Positions 5,824 through 7,164 of a stretch of 7,164 bases of DNA are shown here, piece after piece. The stretch lies in contig JAJZPP010000027.1 of NCBI GenBank assembly GCA_021811115.1, positions 1 to 7,164 of the forward strand. The letters are read 5' to 3'. The notes beneath the pieces are model-generated. The model had not been told where the DNA came from and made no database searches. It was given only the letters and a program-made list of their open reading frames with translations. The position numbers were made by a program, and so were the translations under genes. Source of the stretch: a bacterium (GTDB lineage Bacteria; Chlamydiota; Chlamydiia; Chlamydiales; FEN-1388). Position 1 is the stretch's first letter; every line of letters begins with the position of its first letter.

Positions 5824-7164
5824 ATGGAGCGAGAAATTTTCGAACTGCCCGCTGAGTACAACGCAAGCGCTGTGGAACCAAAGTGGATTTCATGCTGGGA
5901 AGAACGGGGCATCTTTCATGCCAATCCAGAGTCCCAAAAGCCGACTTTTTGCGTCATGATGCCTCCCCCCAATGTGACGGGGACCCTTCACATGGGCCAC
6001 GCCATCACCAATACGCTCCAGGACATCATGACGCGATGGAAAAAGATGTCCGGCTTCGAAACCCTCTACATGCCTGGAACCGACCATGCCGGGATCGCCA
6101 CCCAAACGGTCGTCGAACGGCACCTGCTGAAAACGTATGGGAAGCACCGGCTCGAATTTACGAGAGAAGAGTTCCTCAAGCACATGTGGGAGTGGAAAGA
6201 GAAGAGCCAATCGACCATTATCAATCAGGTCCGTGCCATCGGGTGCGGCTGCGACTGGAAGCGGCTCCGGTTCAGCATGGATGAGAGCTGCTCGCGAGCG
6301 GTTCGCCACATGTTCAAAAAATTATTTGACGCAGGACTTATTTACCGAGGAAACTATCTGGTCAACTGGGATCCTGTTTCAGGAACGGCGTTAGCCGACG
6401 ACGAGCTTGAGTACGAGGAGCAACAAAAGTCCTTGTGGACTATCCGCTATCCGCTTGTTGGAGAAAAAGCCTCTGTCATGGTCGCTACGACGCGCCCTGA
6501 GACCATGCTTGGCGATACGGCGGTTGCCGTCCACCCGCACGATGAGCGGTACCGTCACCTGATCGGGAAAACAATCCTCCACCCCATTACAGGCCGTCAC
6601 CTCCCGATCGTCGCCGATGAATTTGTCGACCAGTCATTTGGAACTGGTGTCGTCAAAATTACGCCAGCCCACGATCCGGTGGATTACCAATTGGCCCTTC
6701 GACGCGACCTTCCGATGATCAACATTTTGACCCCTGACGGCAAGATCAATGAGAATGGCCTCCAATATGCTGGGATGACCTCTTCCGATGCCCGAGAAGC
6801 GGTTGTCAAGCAGCTCCAGGCTGAAGGGTTTTTAGTGAAGATCGAGCCGTACCTGACACGGGTTGCCGTCTCCTACCGATCCAAAGCTGTCATCGAGCCG
6901 ATGCTCTCCTTGCAGTGGTTTGTTCGACTCAGTGCTTTCAAAGAGACTCTCAAGGAACTTGTCACAGACGGCCGTGTACAGATCATTCCTCCAGCATGGA
7001 AATCAACCTACTTTTCCTGGATCGACCACTTGCGCGACTGGTGCATCAGCCGGCAGCTCTGGTGGGGCCACCGCATTCCAGTCTGGTACAACAAGGAAAA
7101 CCCCGACGTGTACATCTGCTACGAGGGGGAAGGCGAGCCGGAGGAGGTGAAGAAGAACCCTTCA
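5824..7164 (+). CDS. valS: valyl-tRNA synthetase, N-terminal 447 residues (runs off the window)
   Basis: The frame is open from the ATG to the right edge. This class Ia aminoacyl-tRNA synthetase charges tRNA-Val with valine in the cytoplasm. Visible in order: PPPNVTGTLHMGHA with the HIGH signature as HMGH at residues 56-59; GTDHAGIATQ (85-94), typical of ValRS; VNWDP (180-184); and the CP1 editing domain that removes mischarged threonine, with ATTRPETMLGDTAVAV (221-236) and FGTGVVKITPAHDPVDY (272-288). SRQLWWGHRIPVW (409-421) returns to the catalytic core. The KMSKS loop, anticodon-binding domain and C-terminal coiled coil lie beyond the edge; a complete ValRS is about 900-950 residues, so roughly half is here. 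AAAGGA (5810-5815) sits eight bases before the ATG. The gap to the divergent HD gene is 72 bases. Nothing visible suggests it is broken. From memory the sequence most resembles chlamydial ValRS. Its base composition is visibly richer in G+C than the 1116-aa gene. Confidence 0.97.
   Translation, partial: MEREIFELPAEYNASAVEPKWISCWEERGIFHANPESQKPTFCVMMPPPNVTGTLHMGHAITNTLQDIMTRWKKMSGFETLYMPGTDHAGIATQTVVERHLLKTYGKHRLEFTREEFLKHMWEWKEKSQSTIINQVRAIGCGCDWKRLRFSMDESCSRAVRHMFKKLFDAGLIYRGNYLVNWDPVSGTALADDELEYEEQQKSLWTIRYPLVGEKASVMVATTRPETMLGDTAVAVHPHDERYRHLIGKTILHPITGRHLPIVADEFVDQSFGTGVVKITPAHDPVDYQLALRRDLPMINILTPDGKINENGLQYAGMTSSDAREAVVKQLQAEGFLVKIEPYLTRVAVSYRSKAVIEPMLSLQWFVRLSAFKETLKELVTDGRVQIIPPAWKSTYFSWIDHLRDWCISRQLWWGHRIPVWYNKENPDVYICYEGEGEPEEVKKNPS

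Noticed and set aside
5883..6309. Reading frames of 130-140 residues on both strands over the start of valS
   Set aside because: The valS frame carries all the synthetase motifs there; these are alternative-frame and antisense shadows in G+C-richer DNA.
1..7164. CRISPR arrays, tRNA or rRNA genes, intact transposase or integrase
   Set aside because: I saw no regularly spaced repeats, no cloverleaf-like sequence, and no protein with DDE or recombinase motifs on either strand.

Overview
The window looks like chromosomal DNA from a member of the Chlamydiae, probably a chlamydia-like (environmental) lineage rather than Chlamydia itself. The main reason is the valyl-tRNA synthetase running off the right edge. 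Its N-terminal half reads, from memory, closer to chlamydial ValRS than to other bacterial ValRS, for example the stretch around SYRSKAVIEP, DWCISRQLWWGHRIPVW and CYEGEGEPEEV. The large lineage-type proteins with no recognisable full-length family fit the same picture. Genus cannot be read from the sequence.

Layout, left to right. Positions 2-64 may hold the last codons of an upstream plus-strand gene. A 276-residue plus-strand protein of unknown function follows (86-916). It converges on a very large minus-strand gene (1246-4596, 1116 residues). The 329 bases between the two 3' ends hold no credible gene but are not featureless. They contain an 18-bp direct repeat (921-938 and 963-980), a roughly 160-bp near-palindromic foldback element bounded by TAA repeats (994-1153), and a 47-bp scrap of the nearby HD-domain gene (1168-1214). 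Upstream of the large gene, in the same orientation, is an HD-domain phosphohydrolase of the SAMHD1/COG1078 type (4750-5751 after start correction). It has a good promoter and Shine-Dalgarno, and is transcribed divergently from valS (5824 onward, plus strand, incomplete).

What ties it together. valS is housekeeping. The HD protein is probably a nucleotide hydrolase. The 1116-residue protein is the accessory-looking gene: it carries a Q-x5-C segment with the spacing of the papain/calpain oxyanion-hole Gln and nucleophilic Cys, with candidate His and Asn further on. I infer a divergent cysteine peptidase, possibly a host-directed protein given the lineage. The 3' end of the HD gene is repeated on the far side of this large gene, so the gene sits between two direct repeats. 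Together with the foldback element, this suggests past duplication, insertion and deletion around it. I see no CRISPR array, tRNA, rRNA, intact transposase or integrase.
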